In this document: in pieces, positions 15,090 to 27,756 of the stretch
Numbering within the stretch: position 1 is the first letter of the stretch
Layout of the letters: every line of letters starts with the position of its first letter
Source of the DNA: Vespula vulgaris
Taxonomy: Eukaryota > Arthropoda > Insecta > Hymenoptera > Vespidae
Direction: 5' to 3'
DNA length: 64,000 bases
Assembly (NCBI RefSeq): GCF_905475345.1
Contig: NC_066598.1
Location: 973,501 to 1,037,500 of the forward strand
Made by a program: the position numbers and the translations under genes
Notes under the pieces: generated by a model
Told to the model about the DNA's origin: nothing
Databases searched by the model: none
What the model saw: only the letters and a program-made list of their open reading frames with translations

Positions 15090-16223
15090 GAAATATATAT
15101 ATATCGGGTTCTCGAGACTTCCTCGGGTCTCTCTTTGGTTTTCTCCTACCGTCGTCTCGTTTAAAAGACAACGACGACGACGACTACGACGACGACTACG
15201 ACTACGACGACTACGACTACGACTACGACGACGACGATGACGACGAAGACGCCGACAACGAGGTAGACGAAGACGACGTCGTCGGATGTTTTAATTCCAC
15301 GTCGTCTTCGTCGCACGTAGCTACACCTTGGCTACCAAGGGCAACACTAATTCTCTTCTAGCGGATGCAGCCAAATTACACACCTGCGCACTAAAACCCT
15401 GTAACCACGCCTAAGTAAGAGCTACTCGACTCACGCGCTACCGTTTAGAGCGGCTCCATACGCTGTTAATGTCTAACAACCCGTAAGTATTTATCCCAAG
15501 AAAATCCTCCAGCTGCAGATATGCCAAGCGATCGATGTTATTCCTTTTTCACACTTCTTTTGAAGATTTGACATAATCCAAGACGTGTATCAACCGGAAG
15601 GAATACGTCATGCTTTGAAGGGAAAAAGGATATATATATATATTATCTGAATTTGTGATTGTCGAGAGAGAGGATGATTCGTGCAAGTCGAGTCAATGAC
15701 GATCGGTACAGCTGGAACAATGAAGCGATGTATATGATGAGACGAGTGAATTATTTCTTTGATGTAACGAGCGTCGAAAGAATGGAAACGCTCGTTTTCG
15801 TGATAATTATGAAGCTTTTCAGTGTAATCGAGATGTCCTTGACCTGCTTTTTTCCAACCGAGATCTCGTTCTCATAATCGTTCTTTTCATCGGTCTCGAC
15901 TTACAAAGGTCGAGCGTAATCAAAGAGGCAGCTCGGTATAATTAGGTGTCAAAGGGTCTTTCCAAGGAAAGAATATAATGGACGAAAGGAGGAAAAGAAA
16001 AAAGTGCTTAACAAATCGATCGTTTGGCCGAATTAATTTTCTTTTCTTAAAAAATTAGTTTGTAGTCCTCGGCGTAGTTGTACGTAGCTTGTGTAACTAA
16101 TTTGTGTTTACGTAGCTAGTAACACCCACTACTTCTCCCCCGTGTGTCGGTTTGATTCACTAATAACTAATATCTACTACTACTACTACACTACTACTAC
16201 TACTACTACTACTACTACCACTA

Positions 16224-16255
<32 letters not shown>

Positions 16256-16504
16256 GCTACTACGGCTTGAGGCTCTCGCAACTTTATCGAGCGGCGTACG
16301 CGATATACCTACAACTTTCGTGTAAGTATGAAAACTCACGAAGACAGTATGTAGCTTATACTATCGTTCTTTATACGTGTGTTCTCACACCGACACACAC
16401 GTTGTTTAAATAATATTTTTAATTCTTTTTTGTTTCTTCTCTATCACTCTATCACTCGATTTCTCCTGTGGGTCTTTCTCTCTCTCTCTTTCTGTCTCTC
16501 TCTT

Positions 16505-16544
<40 letters not shown>

Positions 16545-16757
16545 CTCTGTCTGTCTCTCTTTCTTCCGATCTAATCGATATCGTCATTTCATTTTAATTA
16601 CTTCAATTTCTGTCAATTAATGGTTATTCTATTACATGTTATATGAGTCGAGAAGAGAGAATATCGAAGTGATAGGTATTGCAGAATACGGTTGAACACT
16701 CTCCGTGTTTCAGAACCACCTCATTGACCATGTAATTTATAAGCGATTCTAATCGAA

Positions 16758-16803
<46 letters not shown>

Positions 16804-17688
16804 TTGGAGAAAGGATGAGGGAGAAACAGAGAGGGAGAGAAAGAGAGAGAGAGAGAGAATTCTGCTATATCTTAATTTATACTAAATTTGTACCCACTAA
16901 TAAACTTATCCTAGAACTCGAAACGCATGGGTGTCGATAGGAATTTTCTACGTTGTTGATTAGACGTTTGTTTGTGACGTATTGTAGATGATCACAAGCG
17001 TGTATCGTTAGTTGTAGTAGTTTTTATAGTCAGTGATCGAACGATCTTGGTGTCCCTTAATTAATTACACAGATCTAAAAAACAAAAGGCAAAATGACAA
17101 GATACCAAAATCGATCGATTCGCTTGTTCGTGTAGTATCGAGAATCCATCCCGTCCTCTGATCCTTCCTCTTTCAACTAAAAAAAAAAAAAGAAAAAGAA
17201 AAAAAAAAGAAAAGAAAAGGAAACAGTTTAACGCTTCGTCGCAAAAAAAAAAAAAAGAAAGCAAAACGCAAACGACACTGAAAAACGGAGGACCTGGTTG
17301 GATCTGACCTTGCAGTATCATTATTATAGGGTTTCAAGGGTGAGAGCGGTATTACATTGGCGAGGGGTCCACCCGGCCCACTGGGTCCAAAGGGTGAAAG
17401 GGGTTACCGGGGCGAAAAGGGCGCCAAGGGAGACCAGGGCTCGCCAGGTAGATTACAACGAGGCCATTCTACCGAGAAACAAAGACGAAATCCCGGGGAA
17501 ATATGAAAGAAGGATATTGCCCAAAGAATTATCGTGCTATCCCTACCCCAACCCCCAAACATGAAAATAAAAAAGAAACGCGCGCGTTGATTTTCTTTCC
17601 CTTGTTCGTCCTCGGATATTTTATATCTTTTATTACTTCGTTTGAATAATTGGAAATCTTTGCGATATCACTCATATTTTATTGTTTT

Positions 17689-17730
<42 letters not shown>

Positions 17731-20271
17731 TTTTTTTTTCTTTCAAATAACTTTCTTCGGATTATTCCTTATTGTTTTTCTCTTTTTATTTCATCGTCGT
17801 AAAAGTAAGTTCCTAAGCTTGGGGAACATTTTTTTATCGTCTCGTCGTCTTTTAACTCGTAATTAACAGGAAGTCCTTCGGAAAGTCTGCGGTTGGGTGC
17901 AAAGAAAAAAAAGAAAAAAGAACGAAGAAAAAAAGAAGGAAATATAAACTTAATCTTTTAAAGGGGGATAGACTCTAGTCTATGCGGGGATGGGAAAGAG
18001 CGAGAAATCTACGCGTACGCGACGTCATTAATCGCGCGATTTAATTTGATCTTCGATGCTGACGGTTCACCGATTGAACGATTACTCTTTGCTTTCAGGA
18101 CCTAAGGGAGAACAAGGAGCTCATGGTCCACCGGGATTTAACGGGACCGATGGCGAAGCTGGCATACAAGGTCCACCGGGATTACCGGTACGTGGACTGC
18201 ATTTGGATTTATTTTTTTTTATTACGATAAAACACGACATTGCCAACGAACGATGTCCCAACGACCGAAGTAGAATCAATATGACGTCGAAAAAAGTGTT
18301 TGGCACGTACGACGTTTCGCATATTGAAATATAAAATTTTATTTGTTAAGTCTGTCGGAAAAATACCCGATACGATGTATGCACGTATACAAATAAAGAA
18401 GAGAAAGATGAAAAGGTTTCAGACGCAATTCAGAAAATAAATTTGTAAGGTGGGGCTGCACGTAGATAGATAGATACCTACGTACGTACATATATACTTG
18501 CTACAATTTCCATGCTAGATAAGAGACACTTTTATGGAGACAAAGGAATATGTAAACACTCGCGTATCAGGAGGTTTTGCAGCGAGTATCAACGCATCTT
18601 TATCTCGCATCTCGTGCGTTATCCGGTAGCAGACGTATCGTGTCTCGAGCGTTATCATATACACGAGGAGACAAGTGATTTACAGCACGTAAAGCGATCT
18701 TGCTTGTCTCTGATTTACAGGGCCTTTCCGGACCCAAAGGTGAGAAAGGCGAGTACGGTGATATCGGACCTCCCGGACTCATGGGACCTCCAGGTTTGCC
18801 TGGTCCACCGGTACGTAAATCAAACGTTCTACCTTTTCCGTATTCGCATTTCCTTCTACATACTTACTACGTACTTAGATACGTACATATATATATGCGT
18901 TTATTTTTAAATACGCATTCATCGTACTCCCGTACAAACGTGAAAGCGAATTTTTTTAATATCAACGTTCTCTCTCTTTTTTTTTGTTTCTATTTCTCAA
19001 TGAACAGGGCTATCCAGGGATGAAAGGTGACAAGGGTGAAAAGGGCGAATCGGTGAGTTCATCTTTCAACAACGTTCCGTATTATATTTATATCAAGTGT
19101 CGTCGTTCGATGGGCTGGGTCATCCTGATCGATCTTTATCGATTACGATGCGAGGAGTGAGTTTTAACACCCACCCGCAACCCTACCAGAACGACCACCC
19201 CTTGCCAACGATCTGACGATAAAATAAATTTCTTTTCATGGCGGGACATCGGGCTTCCACCGACAGAAGTACAAAAAGCTGAGAAGAAGGCAGGTACGTG
19301 GAAATCTAGACAGCCCTATTCGTCTTCCCTCCTTCGATCCAACGCGAAAAACGAACGCAACCCTCGTATAAACGATCGTAGAATCGATCGTCCATCGATA
19401 CGAACGTTTTATCCTTCGGGTTCTCCTCTCGAACATTAATCTTTATCGAAGTTGTAGAAAGATTTAAATAGCATGAAACGTCTTCTTTCTTTCAGGGTGA
19501 CGGCACCTTCGAAGTCAATGCCGGCGAAGTGGTAAGTCCTATTTATTTCCTGGTCTATTCCGAATTTTCAGAATTAAGGGTTGGGATATTGAAATGAATC
19601 GTTTTAAATTGTTCAACTCATTCGATACTTTATCGAGAAAATTTTACTGTTACAATCCGAGCCGTAGGAAACTATTGTCAGTTGAATTGACAAATCGATG
19701 TAATCGACAGATTATGGGACCTCCTGGACCACCTGGACCAGCCGGTACTCCTGGATTACAAGGTCCACCTGGTATCAAGGGCGACAGAGGACACGACGGC
19801 GCCAAGGGTGATCCTGTCAGTAAACTTGTCAAAATTTCAAAGCGTCGAGAGTTCCCCCTTAGAAAGGAGAACGACCTCGCGTTTCTCGCAAAGTTCTCAC
19901 GAAGTTTCCTAAAGTTTCACGTACACGCATAACATATACATACATATAACCGTGTACATATTTAAGAATTCGAGTTTCCGAAAGTTACGTTAACTCTTTG
20001 CAAATCTTTTTCTCCATTTTTATTCGTAAATTGGTCCATGCAAAAAAAAAGAAAAGAAAAGAAAAATAAGGCGAAAGAAAAAAAGAAAATAAGAAAGACG
20101 CACGAAGCAAAAGTTTTCAAGGATTCTCTTCGACGATTCTCACGCTTTTCTTTTCTTTTCGTATTACAGGGAGAGAAAGGTGCCAAAGGAGATCCTGGTC
20201 CGATGGGATTACCCGTACGTATTTTCTCTCAAGATTACGTCCCTAGCTTAGGTAGGTTTTACTCTATCGCG

Positions 20272-20328
<57 letters not shown>

Positions 20329-20895
20329 AAAAGAAAAGGAAAAAAAAAGGAAAAGAAAAAGGAAACGGAAAAAAAAATAAGAAGAAGAGAGAACCAAGCT
20401 AGACGGTGAAGTGACGACGAAAAGATTTCAAACTCAGCGGTCTCGAAAATAGATTCTCGCCCTTAGTAAGAAACTTAATCCTGTGGAAATTCTTGAGAGA
20501 AAGGATCCAAAAAAAAAAAAGAGAAAAAAGAAAATAAAAAAAGAATAAAAGAAATGTATCGAGTAGGCTGGGAGGGGGGAGGAGGGTTCGGGATATGGTA
20601 TCTACCTGGGCTCCTCTTCTACATTCGCAAATGCAGTCGTTAGTCGGGCGATACCTAATGGTATTAACGATTGGATTTTATGTTGGCCGAACGAAGTGTA
20701 CACGGAAGAAGGTATATATTTAGGTACCATTGGTATATAGGAAAGGTGTAGAGATCGTATAATGCATGATACATAATACATGAGAGAAATAGGATAGGCG
20801 AGCTACGATATTTCTTCTCTTTTCTTCACGCGATTGTCTTCCTCCGTTTCTTCTTCTCTGTCTTTCTGTCTCCCTCTCCTTCTTTCTCTTTCTCT

Positions 20896-20966
<71 letters not shown>

Positions 20967-21657
20967 GTAGGTAGAAGGACGACGGGCGACGCATTTCCTT
21001 CGATTATCCAGAAACTTCTCCGTCATGCGAGTCTCTCTATTTGCAGGGCCCCATGGGACTGAGAGGCGAATCCGGAAAGCCCGGAGATTCCGGGAAACCT
21101 GGCGCCATGGTAAGAACGCGGACGTCTCGCTCCTAACGTCATCGTTAATTGGCCTCGCCGGTGAATCCTTGATAGGAAACGGAGAGTCTCTAGCGACGGT
21201 GTAAAGAAAGAAAGGAAACTGAAAAACGAGAAAGAAAGAAAGAAAAAAAGAAAGAAAGAAAGAAAGAAAGAAAGAATGAATGAATGAAAGAAAAAAAGAA
21301 AAAAGAAAGAAAGAAAAAAAGAAAGAAAGAAAATTCGTCGACGAGCTTTCGAGCGAAATATAACAAAGTATCCGGTATTCTGCTCGCACGAGTACGAGTA
21401 TCGTACCTCCTCGAGCTTCCCTTCGAAATTGGAGCTTCGTTCTTGTCTTTTTTGCCTTCGATGTTGTACATAAAGGAACGAAAGGGTGAAAGGGTGGTAA
21501 GAAACGTTTGACGGTGACGACTAAAGGTGGCCTGACAGAAGGGAAGTACTCGAGTGAGGTCATCGAAATCGTTTTCTGAGAATTCTATACATATATATGT
21601 ATATATACACACACATACACACACATATATATATATTTATATACGTATATATACGTG

Positions 21658-21689
<32 letters not shown>

Positions 21690-22782
21690 TATATAAAATG
21701 TTCTTGCGAGAGCGCACACAGCCATATCGCTAATATTAATGGATAAGACTTGTTTGCCCCGAGTCGCTCGATATCGAAACACGCAACGCTGAGCTTGACG
21801 ATTTCCATCTTCGACGTTGTTCGCCATTAATAGCGGAACAACAATAGCGTTTTCATCGGATTTCCTTCGGAGAGAGAGATGCATTTACAACGTAGGAAAT
21901 GCACTTTCGTAGTAGGTACGTACTCACGAAGTACGACGGATTCGTAAATCGTGCCAAGATGTCCGTACTTTGAGAGAAAATGTCGTAGATATGGTCGAAT
22001 GATAAAGAACAAGGATGGCTGGTAGGTCTTCCAAGGAGCATGACGATTTTTCAGGATGTTCGAATTTTATAGATACGTACTTAAACAAAAAAACAAAAAG
22101 AAAGAAAAGAACACACACATACATACACACGATCACACATACGATTGCCTCGATCGTTTCGTTATAACAGTTTCGGGCACTCGTTGCACACCTTTTGTCC
22201 GTCCTACGAAAATACATTCGCGTACACGCGTGCTTCGTTTAATTCGTTTCTTATGTTTTTATATATATATATATATATACATTTTTATTTTCCTTTTATT
22301 TTCTTTTTTCTTTTTTACTTAAAACGCGAACGCGATACGCGGTAAGGCTATTTAAAATGGTTAGTTTCTTAAAAAGATTTTAATAAGAAAAAAACCTGTA
22401 CGATCTCGAAATAACTTAGCCCGCGATCGCAGCCCCCTTGTAACTTTACCTCTACTTTAATTAAATTTGCCACTCGGTTTCATTTAGCTCCTCTTTGTTC
22501 TCTCATAACGTCTATTTAATACTTTTCCGTGCTGCGCTCTTTCGTATTCAAAGTTGACGAGACGAGAAAACATATTTCACGATGATAACTGATGAAGCGA
22601 ATTCTTTTCATTCATTTTTATTGGAAAGTCAATAATTTGCAAACTATACGCAATCCTTTTGATTTTACCAAACGGAACCGAAGTAAATCAATTTTTTTTT
22701 CTTTCTTCGTAATAGATACGAAAAGGTGCAGCTTTTTCTGATCTCGATGAATCGTTTGTTTCTCTCTTTCCTTCTCTTCCTC

Positions 22783-22842
<60 letters not shown>

Positions 22843-23672
22843 TCTTTTTTCTTCCTTGTTAATCTTATTTTCAAATACAACGATCTTTAACGGGCCGAAG
22901 CGATTACGATTGCAACTTACGTACTTTGTACTTAACAAGAACTCACCGATAAAATTCCCGGCACGTAACGGTAATCCAGCCATTCATAACGATTTCCTTC
23001 CCCAACCGGCAACCCTACTTCCACTTGTACGTTTCTCACGCGGCATTCCACTTGCGTATGTTATAAACGAGAAGGTACGTGCGCGAGTATAAGCAATTTA
23101 TTATTGCATAATAAACGCTCCGAACTTATTTATGAGAACGTGAGATGACGCCGCCAAGGCTGATTCGAGGGGTCGCACAAAATAATCGATCCGACCGATC
23201 GATCAATGGATCGTGAGAGATCGAGGGAAAAAAAAAAAAGCTTTTTTCTTTCGTCGGATCGAAAAGTTCGAGGCTACTAAAAAGAAAAAAAAAAGAAAAA
23301 AGAAGAAAAAAAGGGCCTAAAAAGTATAACGATCGACGTGTGAAACTTGTGATGCATGTTTGCATCGAACGAAAGGAGATAAGGCAGCGAAACATGATCG
23401 CGTATACAAAATGGCGCGATCCTAGTCATTCGTGACGTACAAAACGTTGTTGAGTACTTCCTCCGAGTAGTACAAAAGTTTAGGCGGGATTGTACAGTGT
23501 AGAATAGGGAGAAATGAAGACGAAATGATCGAGATCGCGGTTGTATTTTCTCAACGGCGACAAACGGTACGTTTCGTTTTCTCCATTTTCTTTAGTGGAG
23601 TAGCCTAAGATCAAGCATAAGTCGCAGCGTTTAGTTTTAAGCGAGACGAAGCGGCGCGGCGTGCGCATATCG

Positions 23673-23705
<33 letters not shown>

Positions 23706-24376
23706 CAGAAAAAAAGAAAGGAAGGAAGGAAGGAAGGAAGGAAGAAAGGAAAGTAGGAAGGAAAAGAAAAAGTAAAAGAAAAGGAAAAGGAAAGTAAAAG
23801 AGACGACAAGAAAAAAGGAAGAAAAGGTTGACAAATTTTCTCGTTGGTGGTATAGTAATGCGTGTAAAAGCGTAAAAGCCGTGTATACGCATGCATATAC
23901 ATACATACACACAGTAAGAGACGTGTATATATTTTTCTTTTGTATGTGTATGTCTGTAAATGTAAATACAATAAGAATATACATATATAAATACATATTG
24001 ATATATATGTATGTGTATATACACTCGCGTGTGTCCGACATACATATATGCGAGCGTAAATATAGAATCTGCGTGTGTGTGTTAATTGTTAAGGCGGCGC
24101 TAGAAAGGAAAGAATAGAAAGATACGAAGAAAACAAAAAGAATAACATAAAGAAAGGATGAAAAAAACAAGTGACGGCGTAATTTGCGTATGTGAATAAT
24201 TGAAGTCTAACAAGTTTTGTTTTACAATGTCCCGATTAATAAACAGAATGTGCATGTGCCTGTGTCCTTTGCTTTTACACGGTGCCCACCTCGTTATTAA
24301 CGCTTCGACATTCTTCCCCTTCGTAGATGAGTATCGCTTTGCATTTTGCTCCGATTGAGATCCGAAGATGAATAAT

Positions 24377-24469
<93 letters not shown>

Positions 24470-27400
24470 ATTCACGACCTTTCTCCTCTCTCTTTTTCTC
24501 ACTCTCTATTTCATTCTCTTTCTCTCTCTTTCTCTCTCCCTCTCTCATCTCTGTTCAATCTTTCTCTAATAAAGTCTTACTAAAAAAAGAAAAAAATAAG
24601 AAAAGTAAGAAAGAAATTAACACGTGTTAATTTGCTGCGACCACGACGATAGCGTAATAGACTCGATCGTTACGCTATCGGTTGACCTTAACTACTGAAT
24701 ATGCAAAGAAGTAGTGCCGCTAGAAATTTGTTCGGCGAGCAAAGGTAAAAATCAGAGCGAGTCTTTTCTCGATCTCGCATTTTTGGTTTTTTTATTTGTT
24801 TATTCATTTATTTATTTATTTATTTTTTCTTTTCATCACCGTTTCTACCTTCTCCTTCGTCCTCCAATTTCCATAGGTTGTTCTCTGCCAAGCTATACGA
24901 GTGAACATTTGTAAGTACGTTTGTTTTCTTAATTAATGGAAACTAGCTCGGCAGATTACAAATACGAGTCGTCTTTTAAAGAACTTTCTTTTCGTATTAT
25001 AAGTTGTCGTCGAATCGACGTCGAGATTGTACTCGATATTAACGGTCAGACTTCTGCGACGAATCTGACAAGCTTTTCTCTGTACCTTTCAGGGACCCTC
25101 AGGACTAGACGGCATGAAGGTGAGCAACCCCATTGGGCTAATCGTAAATTCCTCGTAAAAATCGAAAGAAAAAACAAAAAAAAAGAAAAACAAAAAAAAA
25201 GCAAAAAAGAAACAAACAACAACAACGACAAATGTCATATCGTTTTTTGTTCGTCACCTTCGTTCGCTTATCGTATCCGTTATTAAAACGAATCACACGA
25301 GACTTGAAGGAAACACGGGGGAGAGAAAGTAATCGCGAGCTATCGGATCGCGGTGGTTTGTCAGATTTCTTCGTAATTGCAGGGAGCACAAGGGGAGCCT
25401 GGAACGAAGGGTGAAAGGGGAGATCCAGGATTGCCCGTAAGTAACATTTTTATCGATACGATCGAAAGGGTGCCAGTTAACGCACGATTAGCGTTTCGCG
25501 GTTTGAACAAAATAAAAAGGAAACCGAGTGAAACTTGAATCCATGGTAAAAAGTTGGATAGGCTTCGCTCTCGTTAGCGAATTTCCATATTCTAACCGTC
25601 CGGTGTCGGCTATCAGAATTATGAAGGAAGCACGTGGAAGGTGAAGCTAACGAGACGATTTATTTTTCCCCAGGGTACCGATGGGATTCCAGGAACGGAG
25701 GTATAGTGACTCTCAATTATCACCCTTATCGCTCGTCCTTCGATGTAATCACGATACAGTCTAGGCCGGGGTAACGAGGATACTTCCCTAACACGATCCA
25801 TCTCCTCTACCCCCGCCCCGGATCGACTGTCTCGAGTATCGTTTTATATAGTTTTACGCTGCACAAAATACGACGAGGAGAGATTACGGAAATCCACGTT
25901 TTCTTTTCGACGTTCTATCTCGTTCTTTCGCCGTCTTCGGATCGATCGCGACACGTGTTATCGTTTCGATTAAGGAGACGGGAAATAATACATAGAAAGG
26001 GGAGAGAACGGTGGGAGAATCGTTTCGTTAATTTTCCGCGCTTAAAGTACTCAAGAGGATGTAAACTCCGACGTGGAACTTTTGGCCCTAAAAACGAACT
26101 AACAACTCGCGAACGTAGACTAGAGTATAACGAACGTTAATCTGTTTACTTAATCTTCTTAACATACCACTTTCAGGGACCGAAGGGTGAGAAAGGTGCT
26201 AAAGGCGATTGTGTGAGTATCGACTTATTGTTAGTTCGATTATTATTTTTCCTAAATAGCCGGCGCTCAAATTCGACGCTCATGGTAAGCCCATGTAGAT
26301 GTTCTCACGTGTGAAATTCACGAATAGGTGAGCTCGAACGTTTGTCGAGAGAGGAATTGAAAAGAGAAACGAAGAAAGACAAAATCGTCATTAATAACAT
26401 GTCATTGATAATTTGGTCTAAGCAATGTGATATGAACGATCGGTGCAAAACGTAAGATCCGTCTAGGCTGCACTTAATTGTATACTCCATCGATTGTTCT
26501 AGATCCTTGTTTGAAGATTAAAACGATTCATTTCGCTGTACAAGTCCCTTTGATATTAGCGATTGAAAAAAGAAAAGAGAAACGTTTTGCACGGAGACTC
26601 GAGGATATCGAAATCCTTAAGAAAGATAAATCTAATTCTTACTACCCTTTACATGCTGCCACCAGCGTTCTGCGCAAATCGAATATAAAAACTTAGCAAG
26701 TCGACCGATGATCGATAGGATCAACGTCGATTAATCCAAGGAGCGAAGCGCGGGCGACAGAGATGTCAAAGGTCGAACGTGATCGAACAGAAGTCAATGC
26801 ATTCTCTCTGAGTACGCGAGAACAAAATTAATTCGTTGATTCGATTCGATATCGAATATTAGAAATTCGAGGCAGACCTTCTTCGTTCGCCCTTCGTACT
26901 CTTCGGCGTATTGTGCACAAGATACTCAGTATTATAATGCATACATAGAAAGTTTTTCTCATGCCTGGCCTTCTTGCACGTCGCGAAACAAACAAAACGC
27001 CGTTAGTCGTTGCGCAAACGACGATTGGAAAAAGGGTGACGCGATTTGTATCTTCGCGCAGGGACCACCTGGTAAGAGAGGAAGAAAAGGAGACAAGGGT
27101 AACAAAGGCGATCAGGGTGTACCCGGACTAGACGCGCCCTGTCCCCTCGGTCCTGACGGCCTCCCATTGCCAGGCTGCGGTTGGAGACCACCTCAGGTAC
27201 GTTTGAGGAGTTTACCTGACCACGTCGAGCTCGACGAAAGAGCTGTCTCTCTAATTCTGAAATATTTCAAAACCGTTCCTTCGTCCGAACCGTACGATGG
27301 TATCTCCGTTATCCATTAAAATATTTAGATTTCAAAAGATACCGGTCGAGACCGTCTCGGGCACGTGACGCGATGAAACTTGAACGGTATTCTCCATTTG

Positions 27401-27756
27401 GGATTCGTTTAGATAATTTTACACAGCGCGTAGGTCGACGTTAGAGAGACGAGAAGATTTCTCTGAGATTCCATGGTACGTACGGAGACGGAAATGGGCT
27501 ATACGAACTCGGTTTCTACGATCTCACGATCGTAGAAGGCACGATTCTTGGGGAAAATTTAGGATAGTATTTTGAAAGAAAGAAAAGTATGACGCACGCT
27601 GGGATTCTCGTGTGTGTGTGTGTGTGTGGTCGACAGGACACGACGAGTACGTCGACGCCAGTGATCGAAGGACCAGAACCCGCGGAAACGGATTACGAGC
27701 CGGAAGAGGAGTACGAGGAGTATCCAGATCACAACGGGAACCTAGCGGAGCCATAA
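506..27756 (+). CDS. Membrane-associated collagen (type XIII/XXIII/XXV-like, CG42342-type), 3' portion
   Basis: I resolved 22 exons: 506-541, 1743-1778, 3327-3398, 4629-4703, 5652-5705, 8816-8995, 10432-10537, 12714-12802, 17330-17447, 18099-18187, 18721-18810, 19008-19052, 19496-19531, 19711-19815, 20170-20214, 21047-21109, 25093-25119, 25383-25436, 25674-25700, 26177-26212, 27062-27196 and 27637-27756. They join in frame into 545 residues plus stop. Most encode uninterrupted Gly-X-Y triplets and begin with a Gly codon, the usual collagen exon design. Three exons (4629, 5652, 19496) encode non-collagenous breaks. The penultimate exon ends with DAPCPLGPDGLPLPGCGW, which resembles the C-terminal Cys-containing signature of vertebrate transmembrane collagens XIII, XXIII and XXV. 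Drosophila CG42342 is the likely counterpart. Such proteins are type II membrane collagens acting at the cell surface and matrix; the cytoplasmic and membrane part must lie left of base 1. Further small exons in the long introns could have been missed. Confidence 0.88.
4133..4216 (+). repeat. (CT)n microsatellite
   Basis: CT dinucleotide run with a few T and G interruptions inside the intron before the exon at 4629. Confidence 0.9.
4629..4703 (+). other. Collagen exon encoding a non-collagenous interruption (NC exon 1)
   Basis: This is a 75-base phase-0 exon with acceptor ACAG and donor GTAACC. It encodes 25 residues with no Gly-X-Y pattern, including SVTTLRGGTLGYAEIVALK. It joins in frame between the exon at 3327-3398 and the exon at 5652-5705. 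In MACIT collagens, non-collagenous linkers separate the triple-helical domains and can hold trimerisation or cleavage sites; which applies here cannot be seen. Confidence 0.75.
4755..4950 (+). repeat. Two (CT)n blocks
   Basis: CT runs at about 4755-4818 and 4865-4950, separated by a short unique segment, directly after the exon ending at 4703. Confidence 0.9.
5652..5705 (+). other. Collagen exon encoding a non-collagenous interruption (NC exon 2)
   Basis: This is a 54-base phase-0 exon with acceptor TTCTAG and donor GTAAGT. It encodes the 18 residues GLQEQGHNISTQTIIQLK and runs straight into the long COL2-like exon at 8816. Together with the exon at 4629 it forms a non-helical linker of about 43 residues. 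The NIS triplet is a potential N-glycosylation site. Confidence 0.72.
6491..6715 (+). repeat. Long (CT)n microsatellite block
   Basis: More than 200 bases of CT repeat, the first 50 or so bases pure, then interrupted by GT and TT steps. Confidence 0.9.
6866..6972 (+). repeat. (TA)n/(TATG)n microsatellite
   Basis: Alternating TA with TATG and CATG steps, forming an AT-rich palindromic tract in the collagen intron. Confidence 0.85.
8600..8668 (+). repeat. (CT)n microsatellite
   Basis: CT run about 150 bases upstream of the long collagen exon at 8816. Confidence 0.9.
9283..9367 (+). repeat. (CTTT)n / (TTCC)n tetranucleotide repeat
   Basis: Degenerate TTCC units pass into a pure CTTT run at the 3' end. 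Confidence 0.85.
10631..10705 (+). repeat. (CT)n microsatellite
   Basis: CT run shortly downstream of the collagen exon ending at 10537. Confidence 0.9.
10985..11090 (+). repeat. (CT)n followed by (CTTT)n
   Basis: A pure CT block of about 40 bases, then CTTT tetranucleotides. Confidence 0.88.
12068..12115 (+). repeat. (GA)n microsatellite
   Basis: A GA run, one of the few collagen-intron tracts with the purine strand on the sense side. Confidence 0.9.
13390..13470 (+). repeat. (ATCC)n tetranucleotide repeat
   Basis: About 20 ATCC units with single-base changes (GTCC, AGCC) toward the 3' end. Confidence 0.92.
15167..15262 (+). repeat. (GAC)n/(TAC)n trinucleotide repeat
   Basis: Imperfect GAC-GAC-TAC triplets. 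They give an Asp-rich open frame, but no splice context supports coding. Confidence 0.85.
16174..16263 (+). repeat. (TAC)n trinucleotide repeat
   Basis: Roughly 28 TAC units with a few CAC interruptions, in the intron between the exons at 12714 and 17330. Confidence 0.92.
16480..16563 (+). repeat. (CT)n microsatellite
   Basis: CT block with a pure run of about 30 bases in the same intron. Confidence 0.9.
16761..16801 (+). repeat. (AT)n microsatellite
   Basis: An almost pure AT dinucleotide run of about 40 bases. Confidence 0.92.
20275..20327 (+). repeat. Poly-A tract
   Basis: About 50 consecutive A, followed by further A-rich DNA. No target-site duplication or retroposed body was seen next to it. 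Confidence 0.9.
20897..20968 (+). repeat. (CT)n microsatellite
   Basis: A CT run about 80 bases upstream of the collagen exon at 21047. Confidence 0.9.
21240..21335 (+). repeat. (GAAA)n tetranucleotide repeat
   Basis: GAAA units with GAAT and poly-A interruptions. Confidence 0.85.
21590..21695 (+). repeat. (AT)n/(ACAC)n compound microsatellite
   Basis: Blocks of TA and ACAC dinucleotides alternate across about 100 bases. Confidence 0.85.
22785..22845 (+). repeat. (CT)n microsatellite
   Basis: CT run of about 55 bases in the long intron after the exon at 21047. Confidence 0.9.
24380..24472 (+). repeat. Long pure (CT)n microsatellite
   Basis: The cleanest dinucleotide tract in the window: about 75 bases of pure CT, then slightly interrupted. 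Confidence 0.93.
27637..27756 (+). other. Last collagen exon: acidic C-terminal tail after the Cys-rich cap
   Basis: This terminal coding exon follows acceptor CGACAG, which sits directly after a short (TG)n run. It encodes 39 residues and a TAA stop: a Ser/Thr start, then a stretch rich in Glu, Asp and Tyr ending HNGNLAEP. Vertebrate MACIT collagens end shortly after the GCW motif, so this acidic extension is extra. The preceding exon ends at a clear GTACG donor and the reading phase is kept. Confidence 0.8.

Noticed and set aside
15077..15361. Asp/Tyr-rich frame on the + strand
   Set aside because: It is a translation of the GAC/TAC triplet repeat. No acceptor and donor pair frames it in the collagen phase.
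20275..20327. Poly-A tract as the tail of a retroposed element
   Set aside because: No retroposon body, no target-site duplication, and the nearby collagen exon spacing is normal.
20826..21563. 245-codon open frame on the - strand across the collagen intron
   Set aside because: It reads through GA/CT and GAAA repeats and overlaps the genuine collagen exon at 21047-21109 on the other strand.
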